Shown: positions 22,796 through 36,856 of the stretch, piece after piece
Numbering within the stretch: position 1 is the first letter of the stretch
Layout: each line of letters opens with the position of its first letter
Origin: Anagrus nilaparvatae
Taxonomy: Eukaryota; Arthropoda; Insecta; Hymenoptera; Mymaridae
Length of the DNA stretch: 64,000 nt
Assembly: GCA_022575985.1 (NCBI GenBank)
Contig: JAKSXM010000007.1
Location: 3,288,501-3,352,500, forward strand
Direction of reading: 5' to 3'
The notes under the pieces: generated by a model
What the model saw: the letters and a program-made list of their open reading frames with translations, nothing else
What the model was told of the DNA's origin: nothing
Database searches by the model: none
Program-made: the position numbers and the translations under genes

Positions 22796-25130
22796 GTGAG
22801 TTACTCGGAGAGCATTATCACGAATCTGAGTAATATATCTTCTTTGGTATAATATGCTATCGACGATTGCTTATATATCATTTAAATGACAATTCTATTG
22901 CCAGAAAAAAAAACAATATCTTAACAGAAATAATTTACCGCAATATAAACTCTCTAAATAAGAATTGATTACAATAACACTAATTTTAATATTTTATCAA
23001 AGAAAATTAAAAAATTCAATTTTCCCATAAAAAACCCTTTCCTTAATCAAATATAAATTTTTTAATAAACACAATAAATGCATTAATATTGATAACAAAA
23101 GTAATACAAATGCATATGAATAATTACAGGCTGTAATTTAAAATCAATAAAAACTCAATTGAATGCATAAAACTCGAATGCATAGGAAATAAAATGACGA
23201 AAGCAATTAAATAAGAGTGTAATTTTAAGTATTATTAAATATATAATGCACATAAGAAACTGTGGGGAGTTTTTTTAAGAGAGATACGTAAATTTGCAAT
23301 GAAGTGCATAAGAATATTAATATTACGAACGTCCTCGCGAGTATAATTTCTTCATATATAATATAATATCAAGTCGAGCAATTAAGGGACGCCATATATT
23401 ACACCCTTTTCTCAATGTAATTTATATTACATGCGTCATGGAAGGCGAAAATTATCTTTTTTTAAACTTTAATTCGTATACGAAAGTTTGGTATTTTGTC
23501 CTACTTCCTGTGTGCAATACATTTTTTTTTTGATATATCAATAATATAAATTTATGTATGCACTTTATCGTTAAGATTTTTATCAGACGAGCATATGTTG
23601 ACGGTTTTGACTTTCGGTTACAATATAATTTAATAATTGGGCTTTTGTTCATTTTTTCTTCACACGAACATGAAATGCACTTATATTTCTTTTTTTTTAT
23701 TATTATTATTTTGGGCTTAATAAATTTAATGTACATTTTTTATGATTCAGAAAGAGCATATTATAATGTTGTGCATTATTATTAATATTACTTTTTTCGG
23801 AGTAACAAAAAATGAAAAAACCGCAGAGCAGCTGACAATACGTAAAATGTCCTTGAAATAAAATAAATTTTTTTTGTACAAAAAAAATATGTACATGAAA
23901 TATTATTTACATCTGTCATAAATAACCTAATATGTAAAATTTATAGTTTGCTAAATATAATAAAATATTATCGTTAATTTTATGCACATTTCGTATTTAT
24001 TACGATTATAAAGCTTACCCTAATAAAATTTTGCGGTATTTAATAAGAATTTACATATTTTTACGAAGAAAAAGCTTTGTGCTTATTCAATTTTTCATTT
24101 TTTAATTTATAATTTTTTTTTTTTCACCCCTCATTTTTTTTTTTGTAATTGAAATAATTACATGTTAAAGTAAAATTTTATTTCGCAATATGGTAATAGT
24201 TTTGAAATTATTAATTAATTTTTTTAGAGTAGTACTTGAAAAAATGCTTGTAGGTCTGAGTACTCAATTGATAAATTATAAAAAAATTTACATTTTGCAA
24301 AAAAAAATTTTCTATTTCGAGCTGTATTTTAAAAAATTACTAAAATTCTCTGAAGACACTATTTTAGACTTGCAAGTAGTTTAAAAATTGTTTGATAAGT
24401 TATGTTATTAAGTCTGGAACGTTTATGGAAAATTTTTTAATCTAAAAGCTAATATATTTTACTTTTAATGTAAGAAAATTATTTCTGGATGCTTAATGTA
24501 AAAATTTTTTATTGTTACTCGATTTCCGAGACCCAATACCTAAACTAGTAAAAATTTTGTGACAAAAAATTTTTGCCATCAAAAAAGGTAAGGTTAACAA
24601 ATTATCATTCAGGAATTAGAAGTTGAACGCTTAAAACATAATTCTGCACCAATGCATGCATGTAAAAACATTAATCAAGTTCCAGATAATTCTACAAGTA
24701 ATAATGCTAGCTTTTTTTCATGTTTCAGACCATTTTAAACATTATAAGCTATAATTAAAAAAAAAATTTTAAATTAATACATTCAATATCTCTAGGGTCC
24801 CTATTTTATTTCAAAAAATTTTTATACTTAACCTTTTTTAAGTTAAAATATAACCGATTATTCATATAAATTTTAAGGAGACCCAGATATTGAAAATTTA
24901 AAATTTTCTAGCCGTTATATCAAGTAAATAAATTTATTCTTAGCTCAGTTATATATGCAGCGAGTAAAATAAGCTTGAATTTCAAAATATTCGTTTAGTA
25001 TACCAAAAACTTTAAAAAAAAAAACCTTAACTAAAAATATCAAGAATTACTTAAATTTCTTTTAAAAAAATTTTTTCACTCACATACTTCTCTAGTTCTC
25101 AAATTTATGAACTACCAATAGTACTCCAGT
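22796..25130. other. AT-rich stretch without a gene
   Basis: No supported gene is seen. 24,515-24,600 carries words of the tandem-unit repeat family (TTACTCGATTTCCGAGACCC, TTTTGTGACAAAAAATTTTT). The remainder is AT-rich with mononucleotide runs. Confidence 0.5.
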
Positions 25131-25423
25131 CATAATACGGTGGGAGGAGGGGGTTGTATTGTTACTGGCAACTAACAGATTTGAGCTAGTATTGGTTTTT
25201 CGGATCGCTGATTAACAATTTCGTGGAGTTTTTTTTGAAAAAATAAAATTTCTCCCTTACATTAGCAGAAACTGACCCTAAAAGGGTTACTTTTGCTATT
25301 TTCGTACTTTAAGCTAATGAGTGAAATATTAATTTAACCTAAAAAAATCACTGAAATTCATGATCAGTGACCCAAATTTGGTGGTTGGCAGTAACAATGC
25401 AACAAAACTCGTATTATGAATAG
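25131..25423. mobile_element. about 290-bp inverted-repeat element
   Basis: The left arm has CATAATACGGTGGGAGGAGG then GTTGTATTGTTACTGGCAAC. The right arm has GGTTGGCAGTAACAATGCAA then CAAAACTCGTATTATGA, its imperfect complement. A block near CGGATCGCTGATTAACAA mirrors GATCAGTGACCCAAA. It is non-coding; the target duplication is not clear. Confidence 0.65.
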
Positions 25424-28320
25424 AGTGTAATCTAAATGAAATTATTTCACTTTTTAAAGATTTTTTCTTAACTTAGATTAATATTTTAGAAAAATTTATA
25501 TTTTAGATTTTCATTTTAAAAATATCAGTATATAATTTTTACGTAAAACATAAAACAAAAAAATATTTTTTTAAATTAATCAATACATCTCAAACAAACT
25601 AAAAAGCTGCAAAAAAAGTGCAAAACAAAAAAATATAACAAGAAAATTCCATGTAAAAAGTAATTCATTAAGAAAGACAGAGTTTAAATTTTTGTGCTCA
25701 TCAGTCATAAAAATAATTTTTAGTTATATAGTAGCAAAATATATGAAGAAGAAAAAATAGCTATATATATAGGTATATATATTAAAGTCCGTCTTGTCAT
25801 TCATATATAAACCGGAAGATCGCACGCTACTCGATCATCAACCCGGTAACGAATTGTTATTATACAGTCGAAAGTTTACACCTCTATTTTTTCTATAATA
25901 ATAATATTGAGATATGAAAAATAAAAAAAAAATTATACGAAAGAACGAACACAATCGATGAAATGCACATTGACGGCGCGAGCGCGTTGGATTTTTTTTT
26001 CGCTAATTTTTTTTTTTTATATAGGCAAATAATAACCGACTTTTTTTTAGGTAATGCACGCACCAAAGACAAATAAATATTTCATTTCTCATGTACTGGA
26101 CGTAAATTTACTCTGTATGTACTTTACTTTATTTTTTTGTGTATGTGCATGATGTATGTAAGCGCAAGTAAATTTATAAACGTTATTCGCTCTTCCATCA
26201 CACCTGCCAACGGAAATTTTATTTTCAAAAATAAAGTTTTTTTATCTTATTAAATAAAAAAAATTTGAAAAAAAAAATTTTTTTTGTTTTTATTTTTGTG
26301 TTTTTTGAATTCTTTGTGCTAAAAAAAAAATTAAAATAAACTTCACAATTAATTTTTTGATTTCATTAAATTTTATGTTAGCAGAATCACAGCAAAGCAT
26401 AAAAGCTTGCACTTGCAAGTTAAATAAAAGAATGCATCAAAAAATACACCTAAATAATTTGCAATAAATTAATATACAAATTGTTTATTTGTAGATTTTT
26501 ATCCGAACATTGAATGTCATAAATTCATTAAATAAAATTTTCAATTATAAAACCATCGAGCAATTGAAATACAGCAATAAATTTCGCACGAATTAAAAAA
26601 AAATCAAATTTTACTGTCACGTATTTTAAGAATTTTTAATTTCGTCATTAATTAAACAATGTCAAAATCGTAAACATTGTAAAATACCAAAACTAGTTTT
26701 GGTTTAATTTGGAGTATAATAAAATTGATTGAATATACAGCCCTTATATATATATATATATATATAAATATTGGGAATATCATAAAAGGTATTAAAATGT
26801 CAAGCATTTAAAAATAATTGAAAAAATATTTCATTATTTTAGTCTGTGCGGTCTTTGCATTTAAACCAATGAATCATATTTGATTAAAAAGGATGAAAAG
26901 AAAATTTTTAAAAAAATAAAAACTCGTGAATTTGTGTAGAATACGCTTGCTTATTCGGAAGAATACTTCAGGTAGCTAAAGGGCAAAAGAAGAAAGTCTA
27001 AAATTTTTCCGAAATTGCTGAAAAATTCTTTAGCTTTAATAAAATTCAGAGAAAGTAAAGTAAAAAAATAAGGTAATAACGACTCTAAGAACCAAAAAAT
27101 AAAAAGCTTTTTTTTCACAATGCATAGTCAACATTTCGAGGAAACTTAAAAAAATTATTACATATACGCGCTGCAAGCTTTAAAATTTTTAATTAAAAAA
27201 TTTTCTATTAATCCCCTCCTGAAAATGGGAATACAGAAGAATGAAATTTTCGTTATTATGGGTGGAGTAAAAAGTTTTTTACCCCAGCAATAAAGAAAGG
27301 GTGGAAAATATTCTTAAGGGTTTGAAGGAAAATGTTCGGTAAACATAGAAAAGACAAAAGACATAATTATCTTTAAGGGGGTAAAGATAAAAACGTTTTC
27401 CCTAAGTGGTAGGAGGCATTAATTTTTAATTTCTATTCAGTTTAGAGGTTTGATCTTTAAAGAAAGTTTTGTCATTTTTCTAATTTTTAGATCCGTCATT
27501 AATTCTGATAATATAAGCTAAATTTTATATTTTTATTATTACCCGAGATAAAAAATTAAATCAGACTTAATATCAAAATTCCGATAATTTTCTTTTTCTC
27601 ATTAAGTTATGAAGCTGCTGGGGAAAGCTCAATAATTTTTTATGGTAATTGAGGAATAAAAAACATTTTTCAAAACATTATTGCAGTGAATTCAATATCC
27701 TAATTAAAAAAAAGAGCTTTTTTCATACTAATTGCGTTTATTTTGAATTGGAACTTGATTGGAACTAACTTTTTAGTTTTAGAGCTTGCAATAGCTGAAA
27801 TTTCAATTTAAACGACTTTTCATGGAAAATAACTAAAACTTTGTATGAGAAATTTCATAAAATATATTGCCCTAATGAAAATTTCTAAGATTTTTAATTG
27901 AAATTGGGCTAGATGACTGGACCCTTACCAACATGAAAAAATCCTTTTCCATCGATAATTTGAAATAATATTAAAATTCTGTCGAACAAAATGACAAGGA
28001 CATTACCCTATGAAAAAATTTAGTTCACAAAAAAATGGCTTTTATAAATGAAAATTTATTACGCTTTTCTTTTCCCATTATTAAAAATCGTTTTCAATCT
28101 TTTTTAATTTATTACTTTTCATTAAAATTTGATTAAAATTAGATAAGCAATATTTAAATTATTTTTAATTTAATTCACGTTATTTATTCCTGTTTGTTTT
28201 TTCGTTGACAAAAAAGAAAATGTTTATTGTGTAAATCTGTGTAACAAAATACGCACCGGAAATAAGAAATACAAATTAAAACGATAAAACAAAATACAAA
28301 AAAATAAAAAAAGGGGAAAA
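25424..28320. other. AT-rich stretch with small GC-rich islands
   Basis: No supported gene is seen. An island at about 25,800-25,880 (AAACCGGAAGATCGCACGCT, CATCAACCCGGTAACG) is open in one plus frame and carries a GGTAACG donor-like site. It could be a further exon, but I cannot support boundaries. A (TA)n tract lies at 26,745-26,766. Confidence 0.45.
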
Positions 28321-28343
28321 AGAGAGAGAGAGAGAGAGAGAGT
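28321..28343. repeat. (AG)n microsatellite
   Basis: About eleven uninterrupted AG units in AT-rich DNA. Confidence 0.9.
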
Positions 28344-29562
28344 AAGATATATAAATTTATCATGGCAAATTTAATCTGAAAGCAATATAATAACGCATCG
28401 TATATCAGGAGCCTATAATCTTAAATTCCAAATAAGCAATATTATTCATCCATATATGTAAGTTGACGCATAATAAAAAATTCAATGCATGGACAAAACT
28501 TTTTCGTTTCAACGTCCGGCCCTAACCTTCCTCACTCGTCACTGAGTTCGGCGGACTCATCGTATATATTTTTTTTTTTTTTTTATAATACATGCTCCCG
28601 ACAATTACTTTGTCCCACTACAAGAGCGCATGGGCTAACAACAAGGACAAAGACGATGATTACTACTACTATTATAAATCTTACTTGTATTTATACAGCC
28701 CCAACCAAAAAATTATTTTTCCCCTACACACACATATACAATCGGTCGAGCATCCTCTCTTTTTTTTTTTTTTTTTTTTATTTTTTCTTCTGGTCGATGC
28801 CCCCTGAAAACGAACGCGCGAAACTATCGCCGTCGCGCCGGCATTCATGGGATTTACATTATATATTTTAGCCAATTAACTCAATTTTTTTTTTTTTCAT
28901 TCTTTTTACTTTTTTTTTAATGTTCTAATAAATAATTGAATATTTTTTATTTTTAAGTTGTAATCTCATGTAATTGTTATGTGATTTGTAGCTGAGAATT
29001 TATGTCTTGTCCTTGATAAATTTAAAGAGCTTTTTTTTAAAAATGAAAGAAAAATTTATTCTAACAAGTGTAAAAAGCTTTCTGTAACTAAAAGGACGAC
29101 CATTTGATATCAAAATCGAATAAAAAAGAATTTAGTTTTTATAAAAGCAATTAGAGCTTTTTCCAAAATGAAGATCATGAATACTTGAGAAAAGCTCATA
29201 AAGTAAAACATTTCTGAGCTTTAAATAATATAACGTGCAATCACGTGTTAATCAATACAACAATAATTATAACCAAACTCAAGCCCAGTAAATGTGTCAA
29301 ATCCGTCTAAAACTTAAAGTTCTCCCCACACTATTTCCTAACAATAATTACAAAAACTAAAAAGGTGTAAAAATAATTAGCCAGATAAGCTTAACAAAGT
29401 AAAATTAAAAAACTACAATTTAAATCTTAAAAAAAGAAAATAAAAAGTTTAAAAACGTAATATTTAAAAGTATAAAGCTACATGAAAGGCCGAGTTTACA
29501 TATAATAGAAAATGTATAATGCAATATATAATCCATAGGAAAATTACTTGTTATATATATAG
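28344..29562. other. AT-rich stretch with one GC-rich patch
   Basis: 28,790-28,850 is GC-rich (GAACGCGCGAAACTATCGCC) within long poly(T) tracts. Frames through it on either strand are mostly homopolymer-encoded. I do not see a consistent acceptor-donor pair and leave it unassigned. Confidence 0.4.
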
Positions 29563-29596
29563 AAGAGAGGACCGGGACACCGGAATCGATTCTAAG
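29563..29596 (+). CDS. candidate 34-bp microexon
   Basis: The segment AGAGAGGACCGGGACACCGG...TTCTAAG lies between a TATATATAG acceptor (weak pyrimidine content) and an excellent donor AAG|GTACGT. Two phases are open. Its composition is unlike the flanks, and it lies on the same strand as the two other candidate exons. It could equally be a chance donor. Confidence 0.27.
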
Positions 29597-32204
29597 GTAC
29601 GTCCGATGTATTGATCCATCTGTTATCTTAATACTGACAGAAAGTTCCGCTTTGGGTATAATATATACTCATGCACTATTTATAATATATATATTCATAA
29701 ATGGATTAGTTTTTTATCTCTGCTTTTATTAGCTATTATGCATAGACTAAATTTTTTTTATGCAATTCTTATTTTAAATTAATTTATGGCTTGAATATAA
29801 AGTTTTAAATTGCACGTTTACAATAAAGTATTATTAACCTTTAAAAATGGAATTTTTTCTAATAAATTTTCAATTTATTACCTGGTTTTTTATGTTCTGG
29901 GAGATAAAAATTACTAAAAGTGTGGTCGGTTCAAACTGTATGAATTTCAAAAAGATTGCATGAGTACCATCCAAATAAAGCCTGATTTTAATTTTAAAAA
30001 AATTTAAGTGTAAAAAATCATACATTCAATAAATTTTCAAGTGCAATTCAATAACTCTATAGAAATCCTGAACTTTTACAAAAAGGTACGTGAATATTAC
30101 ACACCTATATTAAATGAAGTGGATGCTCAGAAAAAAGAGGAAACTATTTAATAAAAATCAAATTATTTGTAAAACACATGAATTTTAAATTATTTCTTGA
30201 AATATCTAAAAATCTTGACACCAGATAAACAGAACTTGCAATTAACCCTAACTGTCTCTGATATTAAACATCTCACCTTAATTAAACTAAATTCTCAAGC
30301 AACTTACTTGATAAATCTTAAAAATCTTACATTAATCCTCAATTTCTTTAATACACATAATGTACTAAAAGTTTCTTTTAAAAAAATAAAGTTTCAGTGG
30401 TTATTTTTAAAAGATATATAGGAAAAGAAACTTTTTTTTTTATTTTTTAAATAAATTACCTTAAATAAAAAAAAAGTTTTAAAAATATCTTAATAAAGAG
30501 GATACTGCTGGCATATAAGAATCCTCCGTACATTTATTTGAAAAAAAAGTTTAAAAAAAAAAAAATAATAAATAAAGCAAAATTTTTTAGTTACTTTTTA
30601 TATGAATTTATGAATATAATAAAAGTTCAAAGTTTTGACCTTTTTTAATTTTTATTATGCGCCTGGATTAAATAAATTTTTAATAAATTAAAAAATACTA
30701 TTAAACTTGTATTCTTATATTAGATTATCAAATTTTTTTTATATTAGGCTGGTCTTTAAGACTTTTTAGTTTTTAGTTTGTAAAATAATTTTTTAATGGC
30801 GCCACCAACCGCGTCACGCAAACATTTGCTCATAAGTTGATAAATTTATTTAAAAGCATATTCTTGTAAGTTAAAGTTACAAGGATTTTATTTAAAAACT
30901 GACCATACTTTTAAAATTTCATATAATAACCCCTTATAATCTCGCAAATAAAAAGCTTATTTAAGAAAAGCGATTGCAACCACAAATAAAGCAATTGATT
31001 GAAATTAAATAATAATTAAGCCATACAAGCACTAGCACAAAGAGCTCTTTTTATATTAATTTGATACTGAAATTAAAAATGGAGCCAAGCAATTTGTGAG
31101 ATTTTAAATTTAAAATATGCAAGCATACGATTTTAAAAATAATCAGAGTTCTGTATTTCTTAAACATCTTTGTCATTCGTCGTGTGTGGGCGATTATATG
31201 TACATACGATACTCTTTGCACTTTTAGTGTATACAAATTCTTTATATGCAATTTGAAGAAAAATGCACATATTAGCTTGGGAGTTTTTTTTAAAAAAAGA
31301 TGTTTCAATGACGAAACGTCGGTTAAAAATAATTTGTATTTTTATTGTTCCTGGTCCAGCAAAGTCGTATTATCACTTAATTTTAAGAAAGATGACTTAT
31401 TTTGATAGTTACTAAAAAAATAATGTAAGTTAAATTTTAGTTTACAAGAGCACTTCTTAATTGTATGATCATTTAAACAGGGTCTAGTGAGTCAAATTTT
31501 CTATTCTTAAAATCTCGAGCAATAGAGCATAACTTAGAATTGGCTTCATAAGTTGATGTTTCAGATTTTATTTATTTTGGTAAAATGTCGCCCTTTTGCT
31601 AACTAATATTAGAAAATCAGAGCTTAATTTTAAAATAAAAGCCCAGGCTAATCTATAAAACGTAATCTACATATAAGTATATAAGGTCATTGACGTGGTA
31701 TACTTTTATTGTTAAATATACTCGGGCCAGGTTTGATAGGACTTTACTAATACTTACATGCATAATATGATTATTGGTGTATATATAAGCGTAGGATGTT
31801 GTTGTTGTTGTATGTTTATTTAGTATATTTTTTAACATGTTGGAATGAATTCGTGCATGTTTTGGTGATTTTCTTTTCTTCTTTTTCATTCCTGGTAATT
31901 TTAAGCGTGCCAGTCACTCGATTTGGCATTTACAGTATATGATGTGTTGTCGTGCATTCAACCATTTATACAATTTTTTTTGTATTTATACATTTGTTTA
32001 TTACGTCATCAAATTTTTCGATTCATACATTTTCTAATACATACATACGTGAAAATATTTTTTAAAGAATTTCTAGATACAGTCAATAAAATAATTTTAA
32101 AATTTTTAGACTGTTAAGTACTGTTGTTTTTTTAAGTAATTTTCTTGAGCTTTATCGCAAAGAATTTTTTAATCAGAAATTTATGCATAATTCGTATTAA
32201 TAGG
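29597..32204. other. AT-rich stretch without a gene
   Basis: No supported gene is seen. A CGAAACGTCGG word near 31,312 resembles the tail of hammerhead-like/Penelope 3' motifs, but no stem or core box is attached. Other open frames are AT-rich shadows. Confidence 0.5.
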
Positions 32205-35200
32205 TTTTTTTTTTTTTTATTTATTTATTTATTTAACTAGCTGTACATAAGTTTACACATATTGGTTACATATACATATAAAATATATACTACGTTATAC
32301 AATATGTCCACATGGACTCGTAGTCCGAGCGTGGAACTAGCTGCTATAGCTGCAAGAATTTACAAATATTACATCTTAATATAATATAAAATATTTTGTT
32401 CTGTAAAGTTTTTATTATTTTAATGGTAACTATTTAATAGCCTCTTCAAGTTAACTTATTTAACCTCTTTATATTACTTAGTCTACTTGATTTTATATAA
32501 TTCTAATTATTTTTGGTTAACCATAGTTTAATGTTTTGGATATTACTTATTTTTTTACTATTATTTACTTTTATTTTGCCTTTTATATCAATAGGCAGCC
32601 TATTGAATATTGTTATTGCATTATAAAGGCTACTTTTTTGTCCCATTTTCCTTTTTTTACCTATAGGGGTTATTTTTCTAGTTCTATTTTGCTTTAGCTT
32701 GTACTTCTCTATTAAATACTGTATTTTACTTTTAATGACTGTAATATAATATAAATTTTTTATTGAAAGCAATTTTTTGTACTCTTCTACGAATTCTGGT
32801 AAATGTTTGTACTTTTTAGATATGATTTTTTGTATTTTTTGTAGTACTGAGTTTAAAAGGTCTATATTGTTATTATATGCACTGCCCCATGCCACTATGC
32901 CATACATCACAGTGGATTGAATAAGTGCATAGTATATTTGTAAAATTTGTTTGTAGTTTAGTACTCTACTCAGTTTCCGTATAATATATGTATAAAAAGC
33001 TAAATTTTTTACTGTTTTTTTTATTTGAGTTTCTCATCTTAGATTTGAATCTATTATGATACCCAGGAACTTGCTTTCAACAACCCTTTTAATCGTGTTC
33101 ATTTCAATTTCAACCTTAAACTCTTTGGGTTGCGTGGATTTATATATGGAAAAAGTGATGCATTCTGTCTTTTCTATATTTAGTAATAGTTTGTTTGTAT
33201 TTAGCCAGTCATATATTCTCCCCATTTTGTGATTTGCGTCCCGTTCAACCTCTATCCAATTCTTTCCTCTACATATCACTGTTTTATCATCTGCAAACGA
33301 TATGATATCATTTTCAAATAGATACAGCAGTTCATTTATGTATATAAGGAATAGTATTGGACCTAGGACTGACCCCTGTGGCACGCCTATCTCGACATTA
33401 CATTCACTACTATAACAGTCATCTATTTTCACAATTTGCCTCCGATTTCCCAGATAACTTTTAATTATATTTTTTGTCTTTCCACGTATACCAATATTTT
33501 CTAATTTACTATATAATATGTTGTGTTCAACCATGTCGAATGCTTTTTGTAGATCAAGGAATATTACCGCCATAGGGGTAGAGGTGTCTAGGGTTTCGTA
33601 GATATTTTCAGTTAGGTAATCAATGACCATACTTGTGTTGCAGCCTTCTCTAAATCCGTATTGTCTTTTTGCTAAAATGTCGTATTTTTCTAGGTAACTG
33701 ACTATCCTAACCTTTACTAGTTTTTCAAATATTTTTGACAGGTTTGATAAAAGAGCTATGGGTCTATAGTTTTTACATAGGTGACTATCGCCAGTTTTGA
33801 ATATTGGTGTAATTATTGCAATTTTAAGGCTGTCAGGAAATACTTCCGTTTCTATAATTAATTTAAAAATATGGGCAATTGGTTTCGCTACGTAGTTACT
33901 TAGGGTTTTTAGGGTTGCAACACTGATATTATCATTAACTGTTGCTTTTTTTACGTCTAGTGAATTTATGACTTTTTCGATTTCTTCAGTGCTAGTTTGT
34001 GAAAAAAATATTGTATTTTCGTTTATTTTTGGGTTGTACTCTATGTTTGTGGGTTTAATTTTAGCAGTCAGTTTTTTTTCTATGTTTGTATAGTAATTGT
34101 TGAAAGTATTTGCTATGTCCTCTTTATTTATCAAAATTTGTTGATTTTCTGTAATTAAGTCTATTTTCTCATTTTTCTTTTTTGTATTTTTATTGTAAAC
34201 GTTTTCAGTGATAAATTCCCATAATTTTTTATATTGTTTATGTTTTCTACTTGTCTTTGTAAATTAATTTCTTTCGCTTTTTTTATCATTATTTTAAATA
34301 TATATTGATATTTGTAAATCTTTTTTTCTTTTGCCCATTTGTTGGATCATCTTTCCAAACTTTATATAATTTTTGTTTTACTTTACTAGATTTTAATATA
34401 CCTTTGGTTACCCATTCGTTTTTTGGTTCAATTTTACTTTTATTTTTTATTTTGACCCTTGAATCGTTTTGAATTTCCACTATTTTTTTGATAAGCAAAT
34501 TCGTTGCTTCATTTACGTTCCCTATTTGGTATATTTCCCCCCAATTTGTATTTATAGCTAATGTTAACATTTTTTTATAATTAAATTTGTATAATTTTTT
34601 CTTATTCTCATTTGGTATTGTATAAGATTGTATGCTGATAGTGGCCATGTAATGATCTGTTATTTGGTTTTGAATATTATATGTTACTGCATTTTTGTTT
34701 TTTGGCAGTCTATAAAAAATATGGTCTATGCAAGTCACACCATTTTTGTTTGGTCTGGTTACCGTATTTATGCCGCTTACATACTCATTTTGAAGCATGT
34801 TCGTTAAATATTCTATTGATTCTTTATCTATTTCTAATATATTTATATTTATGTCACCTATAATTATGTGATTTTTTTGACTTTTTTTATCTTTTAAGTA
34901 CTTTTTAAATAATTTATTAAATTCATCTTTATTGACTTTTTGTGACCTATACATGGCAGTTATCAGCAAATTATCATTGACTATGTTATTTTTACTTTGG
35001 TTTATACTTATTTCTATTGCCTTAATTTTACCTATACTTGTAATGTTTATTTTTGAACTTATATTATCCTTCACGTAAACAAGAACTCCATCGTTTTGAT
35101 TGATATTACCCTCGCTGTAGTGGTTGACGTAGCCTTCTATTTTGTATTCAGTTATACTGTGGATTTTTCTAGTTGTAATGTAAGTATGTAGTATGTAAGC

Positions 35201-35224
35201 GGCATAAATACGGTAACCAGACCA
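32205..35224 (-). mobile_element. non-LTR retrotransposon (CR1/Jockey-type), 5'-truncated with inverted 5' junction
   Basis: The element is on the minus strand: C-terminal half of an endonuclease, reverse transcriptase, C-terminal domain, 3' UTR, and a 3' tail of AAATA units running into poly(A) (plus strand 32,205-32,237 as T-rich TTTA repeats). At its 5' end, 35,191-35,224 is an exact 34-base inverted copy of 34,751-34,784 from its own endonuclease, the junction left by twin priming. A clear target duplication is not visible. Confidence 0.82.
32503..35190 (-). pseudogene. non-LTR retrotransposon endonuclease/reverse transcriptase pseudogene
   Basis: The endonuclease part (35,190-34,289) has NDGVLVYVKDN, IIGDININILE and CIDHIFYRL with ITDHYMATI, the C-terminal motifs of APE-type nucleases; the N-terminus is missing. 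The frame is broken near 34,280. The RT part (34,134-33,034) has RPIALLSNLSKIFEKL, AVIFLDLQKAFDMV, GVPQGSVLGPILFLIYIN and ISFADDKTV with catalytic aspartates intact. After another break near 33,030, the thumb/C-terminal part follows (32,910-32,503, MMYGIVAWGSAYNNN). Clade assignment beyond CR1/Jockey-like would need a tree. Confidence 0.85.
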
Positions 35225-36840
35225 ATGATGACTTTAAAAAATACCGATCCACCTGAATTGAGATTATTTTAAATTACGACAAAAATAATTAGGCACCAAT
35301 CTTGAAAGATGAGAGAAATAAGTTCTTAACCTTCAAAAAAGTCTTATTTCTGATAAAAATAATTTGCTTCATTATTGAAAGGTAAAAATTTTTCGCTCAT
35401 ACCCCTAAAAACAGTCAGAATTCAATATTCCGTGAATAGCTTTAAACACTTAACAAGAATTTAAATACCCACTCTTGTTAGAAAGACATTAAAAGCGAAA
35501 AAAATGTCTCATAAAAATATGATTGCTTACAAAGCCCATGATTAACAAGCATAAGATGAATTATAACTAAATAAATACACAGATAAAAATCGAAAAAAAA
35601 AATTACTATTAAAATAAAAACCGATTCTAAGAAAAAAGTTTAAAAAAAAGGAAAAAAATTGGTATCTTATTATTCGCCAATCAAATGTCATTGCGGTAAT
35701 CTTTAGAAAAGTAAATGTGTATAGTTGTTGTAATTACATAGACTGTGCATTCATGGCTAATTATCTGGAATCTGGTGAATCCTGCTTTTATGCCTTTTCA
35801 ATGACAACTAGAATGATAGCTTACATGACCATACACTCGTTTGCTCATTTTATAAATAATAATATGTAATTAGAAGTAAACAAAACGTTTATTATTAATA
35901 AGCGCCACTCTTTTTTTTTTCTCTAAAACTGACTAATTAGTATAAAAATTTAAAATACATAATTTTTATTACTGATTTTGATGATTTCGTGTATTTATGT
36001 AATAATAAATGTATGAGAAAAAATAACTAAAGAATTACATATAAAATTTAATGGGAGAAAAAAATATTTAATTGTGTGAGAGATTTTTTATACACAATAC
36101 AAACACATTTTTTTAAAAAAAAAGCATTGTGTACTGAATTGAGCTTTTTTTTTAATGTGTTTTAATCTGTGTATAGTGTTAATTATTATTCGTTATATTC
36201 TATGCAGTCTTTTATATGTACTTACTTTTTTTTTTTTTTTAATGTGGAATTTAAAAAATTATTAGGTTGTAAAATTTTTTAACGTAAATTAAATAAATTA
36301 TGTACGATATAAAATTATGTGCATTTAAGAAAAATAAAAAACTGTGTGTAACAAGTGAATTAAAATTCTTGTTTTAGATTATTTTTTTACATGTGTATAA
36401 TTTGGGAACAAAAGGTTATGCAAAAAGTAAATTTTTTTTTAAATTTGAATTTAAATAACGTAATTTTATGAATGGACGTTAGGTTTTGTTACAGTTAAAT
36501 ATTTTTTAATACTGATTAAAACTTGTGTGAATTCAAAAAAAAAATTTTTTTAGATAATACTTTTTTATTGAGTAATTTCTAATTTTCTAAAAATAATATA
36601 ATAATTTTTTAAGGATATTGAAATAAAATATTTTGATTCGTCAATAATATAATTACACTTGTTCGAGTTTTCATTGCATCTTTTTTTTAATATAAATTTA
36701 AAACTCCAAAGAAGTACTCACATATCAACCGTCACGATTAATTATAAAAAATAAATCAATTGTTTTAAATTCAGAAAATTTTGTACATCTAGAAGAGAAA
36801 TTTTTAAATTTAAATATATAATTGGATCATTATGGTATTA
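35225..36840. other. AT-rich stretch without a gene
   Basis: No supported gene, element end or RNA is seen. Homopolymers and AT-rich sequence throughout. Confidence 0.5.
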
Positions 36841-36856
36841 ATGGTCCTCTTTTGCA

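Noticed and set aside
25800..25880. Exon with GGTAACG donor
   Set aside because: No acceptable acceptor and the frame crosses AT-repeat sequence; mentioned only as an island.
28485..28871. 128-codon frame
   Set aside because: Most residues come from poly(T) and microsatellite tracts; no domain or splice context.
31295..31325. Further hammerhead motif at CGAAACGTCGG
   Set aside because: Only the last core box is present; no stem II and no CUGAUGA-type box.
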